64,000 bases of DNA. Origin: Arenimonas sp049195245 (GTDB lineage Bacteria > Pseudomonadota > Gammaproteobacteria > Xanthomonadales > Xanthomonadaceae). Under the pieces are notes generated by a model, which had not been told where the DNA came from, made no database searches, and was given only the letters and a program-made list of their open reading frames with translations. The position numbers and the translations under genes were made by a program. The stretch spans positions 930,001 through 994,000 of the forward strand of contig NZ_JBMIRR010000027.1 of NCBI RefSeq assembly GCF_049195245.1. The letters run 5' to 3'. Each line of letters begins with the position of its first letter. Positions within the stretch are counted from its first letter, which is position 1. Shown here piece after piece: positions 7,827 through 16,543 of this stretch.

Positions 7827-9106
7827 CAGCCGATCCGCTCCAGGCCGCCAAGGTAGGGGCGCAGGGCCGTGGGCACGGTGAGGCTGCCGTCGGCCTGCTG
7901 GTAGTTTTCCATCACCGCGATCAGGCAGCGGCCCACGGCCACGCCCGAGCCATTGAGCGTGTGCACCGGCTCGGGCTTGCCGGTGGCCGGGTTGCGCCAG
8001 CGGGCCTGCATGCGCCGGGCCTGGAAATCGCCGCAGTTCGAGCAGCTGCTGATCTCGCGGTAGGTGCCCTGGCTGGGCAGCCACACTTCCAGGTCGAAGG
8101 TCTTGATGGCGCCGAAGCCCATGTCGCCGGTGCACAGCAGCACCTTGCGGTAGGGCAGCTCGAGTTTTTCCAGCACCACTTCGGCGCAGCGGGTCATGCG
8201 CTCGTGCTCGGCGTCGCTCTCGTCCGGGCGGGCGATGGTCACCAGCTCCACCTTCTCGAACTGGTGCTGGCGGATCATGCCGCGGGTGTCGCGGCCGTGG
8301 CTGCCGGCCTCGGCGCGGAAGCACATCGAGTGCGCGGTCATGCGCATCGGCAGCGCGGAGTCGTCCACGATCTCGTCGCGCACGATGTTGGTCAGCGGCA
8401 CTTCGCTGGTGGGGATCAGGTAGCGGCGGCTGTCGCCGACGTCGGTGGCGAACAGGTCTTCCTCGAACTTGGGCAGCTGGCCGGTGCCCTTCATGCTGTC
8501 GGCGTTGACGATCAGCGGCACGTTCACCTCAAGGTAGTCGTGCTGCTGCGTGTGCAGGTCCAGCATGAACTGCGCCAGCGCGCGGTGCAGCCGCGCCAGC
8601 GGGCCGCGCAGCACGGTGAAGCGCGCGCCGCTGAGCTTGGCGGCGGTATCGCCGTCCAGCCAGCCGTCGCGGTTGCCCAGCTCCACGTGGTCCTTCACCG
8701 GGAAGTCGAACTCGCGCGGCACGCCGTAGCGGCGCACTTCCTGGTTGTCGGCTTCGCTGGCGCCGACCGGCACGCTGTCGTGCGGCAGGTTGGGCACGGC
8801 CAGGGCGATGCGGTCGATCTCGGCGCGGATCTGCTCCAGCCCAAGCTCGGAGGTTTTCAGCTCGTCGGCCAGGCCGGCCACCTCGGCCATCAGCGCGGCG
8901 GTGTCCTCGCCCCTGGCCTTGGCCTGCCCGATCGCCTTGGATCGCGTGTTGCGCAGGTTCTGCAGTTCCTGGGTGCGGGTCTGCAGCTGCTTGCGCTCGG
9001 ACTCCAGCCCCTCCAGCGCGGCCACGTCCAGGTCAAAGCCGCGGGTGGCCTTCAGGCGCGCGGCGGTCTGGGCCAGCTGGCCGCGCAGCAGGATCGGGTC
9101 GAGCAT
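7826..9106 (-). CDS. serS: Seryl-tRNA synthetase
   Basis: SerRS charges tRNA-Ser (and tRNA-Sec) with serine. The 426-residue length is typical. An N-terminal coiled-coil arm (about residues 30-100) grips the long variable arm of tRNA-Ser. The class II core shows motif 2 (FRAEAGSHGRDTRGM) and motif 3 (ISSCSNCGDFQARRM). The start is ATG at 9106 with GGAA nine bases upstream. A LysR gene and then tRNA-Ser(UGA) follow on the same strand, so the enzyme and one of its tRNAs sit within 1.2 kb. Confidence 0.98.
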   Translation of the reverse strand: MLDPILLRGQLAQTAARLKATRGFDLDVAALEGLESERKQLQTRTQELQNLRNTRSKAIGQAKARGEDTAALMAEVAGLADELKTSELGLEQIRAEIDRIALAVPNLPHDSVPVGASEADNQEVRRYGVPREFDFPVKDHVELGNRDGWLDGDTAAKLSGARFTVLRGPLARLHRALAQFMLDLHTQQHDYLEVNVPLIVNADSMKGTGQLPKFEEDLFATDVGDSRRYLIPTSEVPLTNIVRDEIVDDSALPMRMTAHSMCFRAEAGSHGRDTRGMIRQHQFEKVELVTIARPDESDAEHERMTRCAEVVLEKLELPYRKVLLCTGDMGFGAIKTFDLEVWLPSQGTYREISSCSNCGDFQARRMQARWRNPATGKPEPVHTLNGSGVAVGRCLIAVMENYQQADGSLTVPTALRPYLGGLERIG

Positions 9107-9229
9107 GGGTCATTCCAAATTTGAAACGGGAGACGCGATTATCCTCCTCCTCCGCGCAGTCGTGCAACGAGCGAGCCCGGATGTCCGGACTCGTGTCGCC
9201 GTCCCGGTCGCCCAAAGCTCCCCCGGGTC

Positions 9230-9267
9230 GGGAGGTCGTGCCCCCAATGGCCCCAAATTGACCTCCC
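9230..9267. other. Inverted repeat in the serS / secreted-protein divergent intergenic region
   Basis: GGGAGGTC at 9230-9237 and GACCTCCC at 9260-9267 are perfect 8-bp arms separated by 22 bases, in the 226-base gap between divergent serS and the gene at 9333. The repeat could be an operator or a leader hairpin. I found no well-spaced promoter boxes that would decide between them. Confidence 0.35.
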
Positions 9268-9332
9268 TCCCGTTCTATTGATCAGACGAGCCAGCCGGTT
9301 CGCCACCCGCACCACTGCCCGGAGCCTCCTGC

Positions 9333-10409
9333 ATGAACAGCAAAGCGGTCCTTTCCCTCTCCCTCGTCGGCGCGATCGCGCTCGGACTGTGTGCCAACGT
9401 CTCGGCTGCCGTCCCCGGCGCCCAGCGCAGCAATGCCGTCGCGCAGACCTCGGTCGAGACCGGCAAGCTCACCCCGCGCCAGCGCGGCGAACTCACCCGC
9501 CAGCTCGTGCTCAAGTGGGGCAGCTACGTGCAGCAGGTCCATGGCGTGCCCGTGCGCACCTGGGCCGAGCGCATGGTTCCGTCGCTGATCCAGGCCGACT
9601 CGGCCAATTTCCGCGCCGCGGTCAAGCGCGACACCTTCGAGGGCGCGATGGCCGAGCTGACCGGCACCGGCCACCGCATCAACGACGAGGGCGTGATCAC
9701 CAAGCTCGCCTTTAGTGACGCCGACCAGACCAAGGCCCTGGGCGCTCTGGGCAACGACCTGGTCTATACCCCGGTCGCCCCGTGCCGCATCCTGGACACC
9801 CGCAACGTTGCCGCCGGCGCCATTGCCGCCAACAGCACCCGCAACTTCGTGGCCTTCGGCGTTTCCAGCTTCGCCAGCCAGGGCGGCAGCGCCACCAACT
9901 GCGGCGTGAACCCGCTGGCGGCGACGGCGGTCGCGATCAACCTGACTGCCGTCACGCCCGCCGGCGCTGGTTACGCCACCGCCTACCCGTTCGGCACGAC
10001 CCAGCCGGTCGCCGCCAGCATCAACTACGCCAGCGGCGCGATCGTCAACAACGCGCTGATCGTGCAGACGCCGAACCCGATCGCGACGTTCGACTTCACC
10101 CTGTACTCCTTCGCCCAGTCGCACTACGTGGCCGACATCGTGGGTTACTTCGCGCCGCCGGTGGCGACCGCGCTGCAGTGCGTGGAGACCACCAAGACCG
10201 TTGTCAACATCGTGGCCAACGGTACCGCCAATGCGAATGCCCCGGCCTGCGCCGCCGGCTACACGCAGACCGCAACCAACTGCGAGTCGTCGGACTGGCT
10301 GGTGCCGTTCGTGTTCATCAACGCCGGCACCTGCTCGGCCCGCAACAACAGTGCGGGCGCGCAGGAAATCCGCGCGTCGCGCACCTGCTGCCGCGTGCCG
10401 GGCCGCTGA
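9333..10409 (+). CDS. Secreted protein with an actinobacterial-style 'APCRILDTR' surface domain
   Basis: The 358-residue protein has a clear Sec signal peptide (MNSKAVLSLSLVGAIALGLCANVSA). A helical segment (about 45-130) is followed by a domain that begins YTPVAPCRILDTRN and proceeds through TAVAINLTAVTP, AYPFGTTQPVAASINYASG and NNALIVQTPN to HYVADIVGYFAPP. This succession is characteristic of a beta-rich module that I know mainly from exported proteins of Actinobacteria and Acidobacteria, often at the end of enzymes or cell-wall proteins. A Cys-rich C-terminal section of about 65 residues has seven Cys, ending TCCRVPGR. No catalytic motif is visible, and the function is unknown; a surface or extracellular structural role is plausible. 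A strong terminator follows. Confidence 0.65.
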   Translation: MNSKAVLSLSLVGAIALGLCANVSAAVPGAQRSNAVAQTSVETGKLTPRQRGELTRQLVLKWGSYVQQVHGVPVRTWAERMVPSLIQADSANFRAAVKRDTFEGAMAELTGTGHRINDEGVITKLAFSDADQTKALGALGNDLVYTPVAPCRILDTRNVAAGAIAANSTRNFVAFGVSSFASQGGSATNCGVNPLAATAVAINLTAVTPAGAGYATAYPFGTTQPVAASINYASGAIVNNALIVQTPNPIATFDFTLYSFAQSHYVADIVGYFAPPVATALQCVETTKTVVNIVANGTANANAPACAAGYTQTATNCESSDWLVPFVFINAGTCSARNNSAGAQEIRASRTCCRVPGR

Positions 10410-10430
10410 TCCGTCGCTGAGCTAGTCCGG

Positions 10431-10465
10431 AGGCCGGTCATCCTTGATGCCCGGCCTCTTTTTTT
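10431..10465 (+). terminator. Intrinsic terminator after the secreted protein gene
   Basis: AGGCCGG (10431-10437) pairs with CCGGCCT (10451-10457) around a 13-base loop, followed by C and seven T. It lies 21 bases after the stop codon and ends just before the convergent membrane-protein gene. Confidence 0.85.
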
Positions 10466-10468
10466 GCC

Positions 10469-11035
10469 TCAGCGCCGGCGACGCCCGAGCCACCAGGCCA
10501 TCGGCAGCCCCGCCAGGAACCAGCCGACGCCGGTCATGATCAGGCTGCCGGCGGTGAACTGCACTGGGAACCGGTACCAGTTCCAGTACGGCACGCTGAT
10601 CACCAGCCAGGCGAACAGGCCCATCACCGTGGCGATGGTCACGCGCTTTCCGAAGCTGAAGTTGCCCAGGCTCATCACCCAGGCCGCCAGCAGTGCGGCC
10701 AGTGTGCAGGTGCCGAACTCGGTGGCCAGCTGCGGGCCCATGGCCATGCCGTCGCGGCCGACCGGCTGGTAGATGATCACGGCATTGGGCTGGGCCACGG
10801 CCTTGGCCGAATAGGCGGCCACGGCAGCGGTGTCTTCGTATTGCTCGGGCGCGAGCCCGGGCACCATGTAGACGCCGGCCTGCGCCGGCAGGCCCTGCTT
10901 GAGCGCGGCCAGCACGACATCCTCGTTACTGGCTTCACCCATGCCCATGTTGCCGGTGGGCAGCAGCATGTGCGACACGAAACCCCAGCAGAACAGCATG
11001 ACGCCACCCAGCAGGGCGGCAATGACCAGGCGCAT
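10469..11035 (-). CDS. Hypothetical inner-membrane protein (188 aa)
   Basis: One N-terminal membrane helix (LVIAALLGGVMLFCWGFVSHMLL) is followed by a soluble segment of about 75 residues. Three more hydrophobic helices come after residue 105 (LAALLAAWVMSL, VTIATVMGLFAWLVISVPYW, GSLIMTGVGWFLAGLPMAWWL), and the chain ends in RRRR. No domain family is recognised with confidence. The gene is convergent with the secreted-protein gene and is followed by fadD on the same strand, 80 bases upstream of its own start. The start ATG at 11035 is preceded by GGAGGGAG, a good ribosome-binding site. Confidence 0.75.
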   Translation of the reverse strand: MRLVIAALLGGVMLFCWGFVSHMLLPTGNMGMGEASNEDVVLAALKQGLPAQAGVYMVPGLAPEQYEDTAAVAAYSAKAVAQPNAVIIYQPVGRDGMAMGPQLATEFGTCTLAALLAAWVMSLGNFSFGKRVTIATVMGLFAWLVISVPYWNWYRFPVQFTAGSLIMTGVGWFLAGLPMAWWLGRRRR

Positions 11036-11115
11036 GGCGATACTCCCTCCCCAGGAAGAAACCCGAGCCTACGCCCGGGCCTTCACGCCGCCAAGTGCCG
11101 CGGCCAGCGGCCGGA

Positions 11116-12786
11116 TCAGCGCAGTTCGCGCCGCAGGATCTTGCCCACCGCCGACTTGGGCAGGCTGTCTCGGAACTCGATCCGCTTGGGCTGCTTGTAG
11201 CCGGTGAGGTTCTTGCGGCAGTGCGCCCGCAGGTCGTCCTCGGTCAGGGCCGGATCCCGGCGTACGACCACCAGTCGTACCGCCTCGCCGCATTTCTCGT
11301 CGGGCATGCCGACCACGGCCGCTTCCAGCACGCCGGGGTGCAAGGCCACGACGTCCTCGATCTCGTTGGGGAAGACGTTGAAGCCCGAGACCAGGATCAT
11401 GTCTTTGCGCCGGTCGAGCAGGAAGTAATAGCCCTGCTCGTCCTGGCGCGCGATGTCGCCGGTGCGGAACCAGCCGCCTTCGAAAAACGCCACACGCGTT
11501 TCCTCCGGCTGCTGCCAGTAGCCGGTGGTCATCTGCGGGCCGCGTGCGCAGAGCTCGCCCGCCTCCCCGGGCGCCACCTCGCGCCCGGACTCGTCGCGCA
11601 GGCTGATCTCCACCTCGCCCAGGGCCAGCCCGATGGAACCGACAGGGTTAGGGCCGTCCCAGCGGTTGTAGGTGATGGCGGCGCTGGTTTCGGAGAGGCC
11701 GTAGCCCTCGACCACGTCCTTGCCGGTCAGCTGCTTCCAGCGCTCGGCGGTGCCGCGGCGCAGCGCGGTGCCGCCCTGCAGGCACAGTTTCATGCCCGAC
11801 AGGTCGAGGCGCGCGAAGTCCGGCGAGTTCATCAGCGCGTCGTACAGCGTGTTGACGCCCGAGAAGAAGGCGGGCTTCTCCCTGTCCAGCGTGGCGACCA
11901 GCGCGGGAATGTCGCGCGGGTTGGTCACCAGTACCGCGTGGTAGCCGTGGGTGAGCGTGTAGACCAGGTTGGTGAACGCGGCGATGTGGTAGATCGGCAG
12001 GCAGATCACGAACACATCGGTGGCCGGATCCATCGCCAGCCCAAAGCACTGCTCGGCGGCGGCCACGTTGGCCACCAGTGCCCGGTGCGGCAGCACGGCG
12101 CCCTTGGAAAGGCCGGTGGTGCCGCCGGTGTACTGCAGCTGGGCGGTGTCGGTGGCATGGGCCTGCGACACCACGCGCGGGTGGGCGGCGCCGCGTGCCA
12201 GGGCCGTCGGCCATGGCAAGGCGCCGGGCAACGAGAACGGCGGCACCATTTTCTTGACGCGCTTGACGACGAAGTTGACCAGGGCCGACTTCGGCCACGA
12301 CAGGTGGTCGGCCACCCGCGTGGTGATCACCTGGCGCACGGGCGTGCCCGGCAGCGCTTCGGCGGCGACGGCGCCGAAGTTCTCCAGCACCAGCAGCACC
12401 GATGCGCCCGAGTCCACCAGCTGGTGCCTCAGCTCGCGCGCGGTGTACATCGGGTTGACCAGCACCGCCACCAGGTCGGCGCGCTGCACGCCCAGCACGG
12501 CCACCGGGTACTGCAGCAGGTTGGGCAGCATGATCGCCACCCGCTCGCCCGCGGCCAGGCCCAGGTCATGCCGCAGGTAGGCGGCGAAGTCGGCGCTGAG
12601 CCGGTCGATGTCGCGGAAGCTGAGGCGATGGCCGAGGTTGCTGACCGCCGGGCGGTCGCCGTGGCGCTGGCAGGCTTCGATCAGCAGCTGCGGCAGCGTC
12701 TTGCCGGCGTCGAAGGCCGCGCTGGCGACGTTGCGGAACTCGCGCTGCGCGAGCACCGAGGGGACCTGGCTTCCGAAAGGTTTCAT
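11116..12786 (-). CDS. fadD: Long-chain fatty-acid--CoA ligase (FadD-type acyl-adenylating enzyme)
   Basis: The enzyme converts fatty acids to acyl-CoA through an acyl-AMP intermediate. The 556-residue chain shows the ANL superfamily motifs in order: P-loop YTGGTTGLSKGA, VEGYGLSETSA, WFRTGDIARQDEQGYYFLLDRRKDMI, and the C-terminal catalytic Lys in LPKSAVGKILRREL. The start ATG at 12786 has AGGGGA upstream; an in-frame extension further upstream overlaps crcB in another frame and is unlikely. A second, closely similar enzyme in this window (RpfB, from 32550) has the same architecture, so this copy is probably the general beta-oxidation or lipid-recycling ligase. Confidence 0.9.
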   Translation of the reverse strand: MKPFGSQVPSVLAQREFRNVASAAFDAGKTLPQLLIEACQRHGDRPAVSNLGHRLSFRDIDRLSADFAAYLRHDLGLAAGERVAIMLPNLLQYPVAVLGVQRADLVAVLVNPMYTARELRHQLVDSGASVLLVLENFGAVAAEALPGTPVRQVITTRVADHLSWPKSALVNFVVKRVKKMVPPFSLPGALPWPTALARGAAHPRVVSQAHATDTAQLQYTGGTTGLSKGAVLPHRALVANVAAAEQCFGLAMDPATDVFVICLPIYHIAAFTNLVYTLTHGYHAVLVTNPRDIPALVATLDREKPAFFSGVNTLYDALMNSPDFARLDLSGMKLCLQGGTALRRGTAERWKQLTGKDVVEGYGLSETSAAITYNRWDGPNPVGSIGLALGEVEISLRDESGREVAPGEAGELCARGPQMTTGYWQQPEETRVAFFEGGWFRTGDIARQDEQGYYFLLDRRKDMILVSGFNVFPNEIEDVVALHPGVLEAAVVGMPDEKCGEAVRLVVVRRDPALTEDDLRAHCRKNLTGYKQPKRIEFRDSLPKSAVGKILRRELR

Positions 12787-12872
12787 CCCGCGTCCCCTGC
12801 CCTTTTTGGCCACGATAACCCGCTGGCGCCGTGGCCGCCACGCAAGCGCGTCCCGGCGGCGCCGCGCAGCGG

Positions 12873-13262
12873 TTACGCGGGCCGGACCAGCTCGGCGAGG
12901 CGCGCACCCGCCCATACCAGCGCGAAGCCGCCGGCCAGGGTGATGCCCAGGTACAGCGCCAGCATTCCCGGCCGCGCCCCGCGCGCGTAGATCAGGCACT
13001 CGATCATCAGCGCCGAATACGTGGTCAGTCCGCCGAGCACGCCGACGATGAGGAAGGCCCGCAGCGACAGCGCGCCGGGCCCGCGGCCTTCGAGCCAGAT
13101 CAGCAGGAAGCCCGCCAGGAAGCTGCCCGCCAGGTTCACCGCCAGCGTGCCCCAGGGCAGCCCCTGACCCAGCTGACGCAGCAGCCACGCGCCGATCAGG
13201 TAACGCGCGCCGGCGCCGAGGGCGCCGCCGGCCATCACCAGTGCTAGCAGGTTCCAGTTCAC
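12873..13262 (-). CDS. crcB: Fluoride ion channel CrcB/Fluc
   Basis: The 129-residue, four-helix membrane protein belongs to the Fluc family, which exports fluoride as an antiparallel dual-topology dimer. The conserved segments are GGALGAGARYLIG, the pore-lining Asn in LAVNLAGSFLAGF, and GGLTTYSAL (usually GGFTTFS), the region of the Na+-binding break. Translation appears to begin at a GTG (13262) with only a weak AGG upstream. I looked for the fluoride riboswitch that often precedes crcB and did not recognise one in the 113 bases up to the divergent M14 gene. Confidence 0.92.
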   Translation of the reverse strand: MNWNLLALVMAGGALGAGARYLIGAWLLRQLGQGLPWGTLAVNLAGSFLAGFLLIWLEGRGPGALSLRAFLIVGVLGGLTTYSALMIECLIYARGARPGMLALYLGITLAGGFALVWAGARLAELVRPA

Positions 13263-13375
13263 GGGCCGAGCCTAGCCCATCCGGCCCGCAGGCCGGAAGC
13301 GCACGTAGGCTCTCTCGTTGCCGCCGGCTCGCCGGTCGCTGCTACGCTTGGCGCTTTCCCGCCTGGTGCCGCCCG

Positions 13376-15142
13376 ATGCGCTTGTTGACTGCACTGTTGA
13401 TTGCCCTGCTCGCCTCCACCAGCCAGGCTGCCCCGGCGCCCCTGTCCACGGTGTCGGAGGCTTCCGGCTTCACCCGCACGGGCCGCTACGAGGAGGTGAT
13501 TGCGCTGTGTGAGGCCTTCGCCCTCGCGTATCCGCAGTCGGTGCGCTGCCTGGACTTCGGCACCACGCCACAGGGTCGGCCGATGAAGGCACTGGTGGCG
13601 TCCACGCGCGGCGTGCTGACGCCGGAACAGGCGCGTGAATCGGGGCTGCCCGTGGTGTTGATCCAGGGCGGCATCCACGCCGGCGAGATCGACGGCAAGG
13701 ACGCGGGCTTCCTGGCGCTGCGCGAGGTGCTGGAAGGCAAGGCCGCCAAGGGCGCGCTGGACAAGCTGGTGTGGGTGTTCGTGCCGGTGTTCAATGTGGA
13801 CGGGCACGAGCGGTTCGGCGCCTGGAACCGTCCCAACCAGCGCGGCCCGGTGGAAATGGGCTGGCGCACCACCGCGCAGAACTACAACCTCAATCGCGAT
13901 TACCTGAAGGCCGACTCGGCCGAGATGCGTGCCATGCTGGGCCTGGTGCAGCAGTGGGACCCGCTGGCGGTGGTGGACCTGCACGTCACCAACGGCGCGC
14001 AGTTCGAGCATGACGTGTCGATCCAGGTGGAGCCCGTGCACGCAGGCGATGCGGACCTGCGCAAGGTCGGCCGGCAGTGGCGGGACGGCGTAATGGCCGA
14101 CCTGGCCCGGCAGGGCTCCCTGCCCCTGCCCTTCTACCCCTCGTTCGTGAAGTACGACGACCCCAGCTCCGGCATCGAGGACGGCGTCGCGCCACCGCGC
14201 TTCTCCACCGGCTACTTCTGGCTGCGCAACCGGCTGGGCATGCTGGTGGAAACGCACGCGTGGAAGTCCTATCCGGTGCGCGTGCGGGTGACGCGCAATA
14301 CCATCGTGTCGGTGCTTGAGCACATCGCCGACCGGGGCGCGACCTGGCGCGAGACCATGCTGGCCGCCGATGCACGCGGATCCACCGCGCGCGATGCGCT
14401 GGCGCCGCTGTCGTACACGGCCACGCCGAAGGTGCGCATGATCGATTTCCGCGGCTATGCCTACACGCGCACGCCCTCGGACGTCTCCGGCGCGCTGATG
14501 ACCAGCTACGACGAAACCAAGCCGCAGGTGTGGAAGATGCCCGTTCGCGACGAGGTGGTGCCGCTGCTGTCGGTGGCGCCGCCGGCGGCCGGCTACCTGG
14601 TGCCGGCGGAGCATGCGGGCTGGGTTTCTTCCCGCCTCGACGTGCATGGACTCGCGTACCGCCGCATCGCGGCGGCGGATGACGCCGCGGTGGAAGCCTT
14701 CCGCGCGCAGAAGGCCAGCCCGTCGGCGCAGTCGGTCGAGGGCCACCAGACGATGACGCTGGCGGGCGCCTGGGCGGCCGAGCGTCGCGACGTGCCGGCG
14801 GGAAGCCTGTTCGTGCCGATCGACCAGCCGCGCTGGCGCGTGGTGATGGCCCTGCTCGAGCCGGAGGCCCCGGACTCGCTGGCGGCCTGGGGCGACTTCA
14901 ACAACGCCTTCGAGCGCAAGGAGTACATGGAGGACTACGTGGCCGAGCAGGTGGCCCGGGACATGATGGCGAAGGATCCGGCCCTGCGCGCCGCCTTCGA
15001 GCGCAAGCTGGCGGAAGAGCCGGAGTTCGCGGCCAGCCCGGCGGCGCGACTGGCCTATTTCCACGAGCGGCATGCGTCCTGGGACGAGCGCTACAACCTG
15101 TATCCGGTGCTGCGGGTTGCCGAGGCGCCCGGTGCCGATTGA
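13376..15142 (+). CDS. Secreted M14-family zinc carboxypeptidase
   Basis: The 588-residue protein has a signal peptide (MRLLTALLIALLASTSQAAPA). The M14 zinc ligands appear as His and Glu of GGIHAGEIDG and the His of VVDLHVTNG. A candidate catalytic Glu lies in GMLVETHAWK. It is expected to act in the periplasm or outside the cell, removing C-terminal residues from peptides. About 200 residues after the catalytic core form an additional domain without a recognised motif. The ATG at 13376 is chosen because it places the signal peptide at the terminus; the frame stays open upstream but overlaps crcB's start. The gene is divergent from crcB. Confidence 0.85.
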   Translation: MRLLTALLIALLASTSQAAPAPLSTVSEASGFTRTGRYEEVIALCEAFALAYPQSVRCLDFGTTPQGRPMKALVASTRGVLTPEQARESGLPVVLIQGGIHAGEIDGKDAGFLALREVLEGKAAKGALDKLVWVFVPVFNVDGHERFGAWNRPNQRGPVEMGWRTTAQNYNLNRDYLKADSAEMRAMLGLVQQWDPLAVVDLHVTNGAQFEHDVSIQVEPVHAGDADLRKVGRQWRDGVMADLARQGSLPLPFYPSFVKYDDPSSGIEDGVAPPRFSTGYFWLRNRLGMLVETHAWKSYPVRVRVTRNTIVSVLEHIADRGATWRETMLAADARGSTARDALAPLSYTATPKVRMIDFRGYAYTRTPSDVSGALMTSYDETKPQVWKMPVRDEVVPLLSVAPPAAGYLVPAEHAGWVSSRLDVHGLAYRRIAAADDAAVEAFRAQKASPSAQSVEGHQTMTLAGAWAAERRDVPAGSLFVPIDQPRWRVVMALLEPEAPDSLAAWGDFNNAFERKEYMEDYVAEQVARDMMAKDPALRAAFERKLAEEPEFAASPAARLAYFHERHASWDERYNLYPVLRVAEAPGAD

Positions 15143-15184
15143 CGCCGTCGCGTAGTTTCCGCGGGCCGTGTCGGGTGGCGCGGT

Positions 15185-16543
15185 TCAGGACTTTCCGCGG
15201 GCCGCCTCGCGCGCGGCGCGCAGCCGGTCCAGCTTGTCCTTGAGCTTGATCTCCAGCCCGCGGTCCACCGGCTGGTAATAGACCTTCTCGCCCATCGCGT
15301 CGGGGAAGGCCGTCTGGTCCAGCGCGATGCCTTCGGGGGCGTCGTGGTCGTACTGGTAGCCGGTGCCGTAGCCCAGCTCCTTCATCAGCCTGGTCGGCGC
15401 GTTGCGCAGGTGCATCGGCACGTCCTGGGTGCCGTGCTCGCGCACGTCGGCCTGGGCGGCCTTGAAGGCCACGTAGCCGGCGTTGGATTTGGCGCAGCTG
15501 GCCAGGTAGATCACCAGCTGGGCCAGGGCCAGGTCGCCCTCGGGGCTGCCCATGCGTTCGTAGGCGTCCCAGGTTTCGATGGCCATCTGCAGGGCGCGCG
15601 GGTCGGCCAGGCCGACGTCCTCGATGGCCATGCGGGTCATGCGCCGGGCCAGGTAGACCGGGTCGCAGCCGCCGTCGAGCATGCGCGCGAACCAGTACAG
15701 CGCGGCGTCGGGATTGGAGCTGCGCACGGATTTGTGCAGCGCCGAGATCTGGTCGTAGAACTGTTCGCCCTGCTTGTCGAAGCGGCGCGTGCGGTCGGCC
15801 AGCACCTGCACCAGGGTGGCCTGGGTGATGTGGCCGCCTTCATCGGCGGCCAGCTCGGCGGCGATTTCCAGCAGCGTGAGTCCGCGGCGCACGTCGCCAT
15901 CGGCCGCGCCGGCGATCTCCTGCAGGCGCTCGTCGTCCACGGTGATGCCCTGCCCGCCCAGGCCGCGGGTGTCGTCGGCCAGGGCGCGCTTGAGCGCCTG
16001 CACGATGTCGTCGCGCGAGACGGCTTCCAGCACGTGCACGCGGCAGCGCGAGAGCAGCGCGGAATTGAGTTCAAACGAGGGATTTTCGGTGGTGGCGCCG
16101 ACGAACAGGATGCTGCCGCGTTCGATATGCGGCAGGAAGGCGTCCTGCTGGGTCTTGTTGAAGCGGTGCACCTCGTCCACGAACAGGACGGTGCGGCGGC
16201 CTTCGCCGAAGCGGCGCTCGGCGGCGGCCAGCACCTCACGCACCTGCGGCAAGCCCGACAGGACGGCGGAAATGGCCACGAATTCGGCCTCGGCGTAGCG
16301 CGCCAGCAGCAGGGCCAGGGTGGTCTTGCCGCAGCCGGGCGGGCCCCAGAGGATCATGGAATGCACGCGGCCCGACTCCACCGCGCGCCGCAGCGCCGAG
16401 CCCGGGGCTACCAGGCGGCGCTGGCCCACCATTTCCTCGATCGAGGCCGGCCGCATGCGTTCGGCCAGCGGCTTGAGGCCCTCCGGCGGCTGGAACAGCG
16501 ACTCCTCGCCCGCCCGACCGCGGTCCTGGCGGGTGCGGCTCAT
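15185..16543 (-). CDS. rarA: Replication-associated recombination protein A (AAA+ ATPase)
   Basis: RarA/MgsA acts at stalled replication forks and is related to the clamp-loader family. The 452-residue protein has Walker A (GPPGCGKTTLALLLA), Walker B (LFVDEVHRFNK), sensor 1 (VGATTENPSFELNSALLSRC) and the C-terminal tetramerisation region. The first codons overlap the end of lolA by four bases (ATGA), so the two are translationally coupled. The order ftsK-lolA-rarA matches E. coli. Confidence 0.96.
   Translation of the reverse strand: MSRTRQDRGRAGEESLFQPPEGLKPLAERMRPASIEEMVGQRRLVAPGSALRRAVESGRVHSMILWGPPGCGKTTLALLLARYAEAEFVAISAVLSGLPQVREVLAAAERRFGEGRRTVLFVDEVHRFNKTQQDAFLPHIERGSILFVGATTENPSFELNSALLSRCRVHVLEAVSRDDIVQALKRALADDTRGLGGQGITVDDERLQEIAGAADGDVRRGLTLLEIAAELAADEGGHITQATLVQVLADRTRRFDKQGEQFYDQISALHKSVRSSNPDAALYWFARMLDGGCDPVYLARRMTRMAIEDVGLADPRALQMAIETWDAYERMGSPEGDLALAQLVIYLASCAKSNAGYVAFKAAQADVREHGTQDVPMHLRNAPTRLMKELGYGTGYQYDHDAPEGIALDQTAFPDAMGEKVYYQPVDRGLEIKLKDKLDRLRAAREAARGKS

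Noticed and set aside
11116..12786. Naming this acyl-CoA ligase RpfB
   Set aside because: It is similar to RpfB, but the copy at 32550 lies between the aconitase gene and rpfF, so the rpf name belongs there.
13263..13375. Fluoride riboswitch expected ahead of crcB
   Set aside because: I saw no recognisable pseudoknot-type consensus; a CCGGCC/GGCCGG stem near 13280 alone is not evidence.
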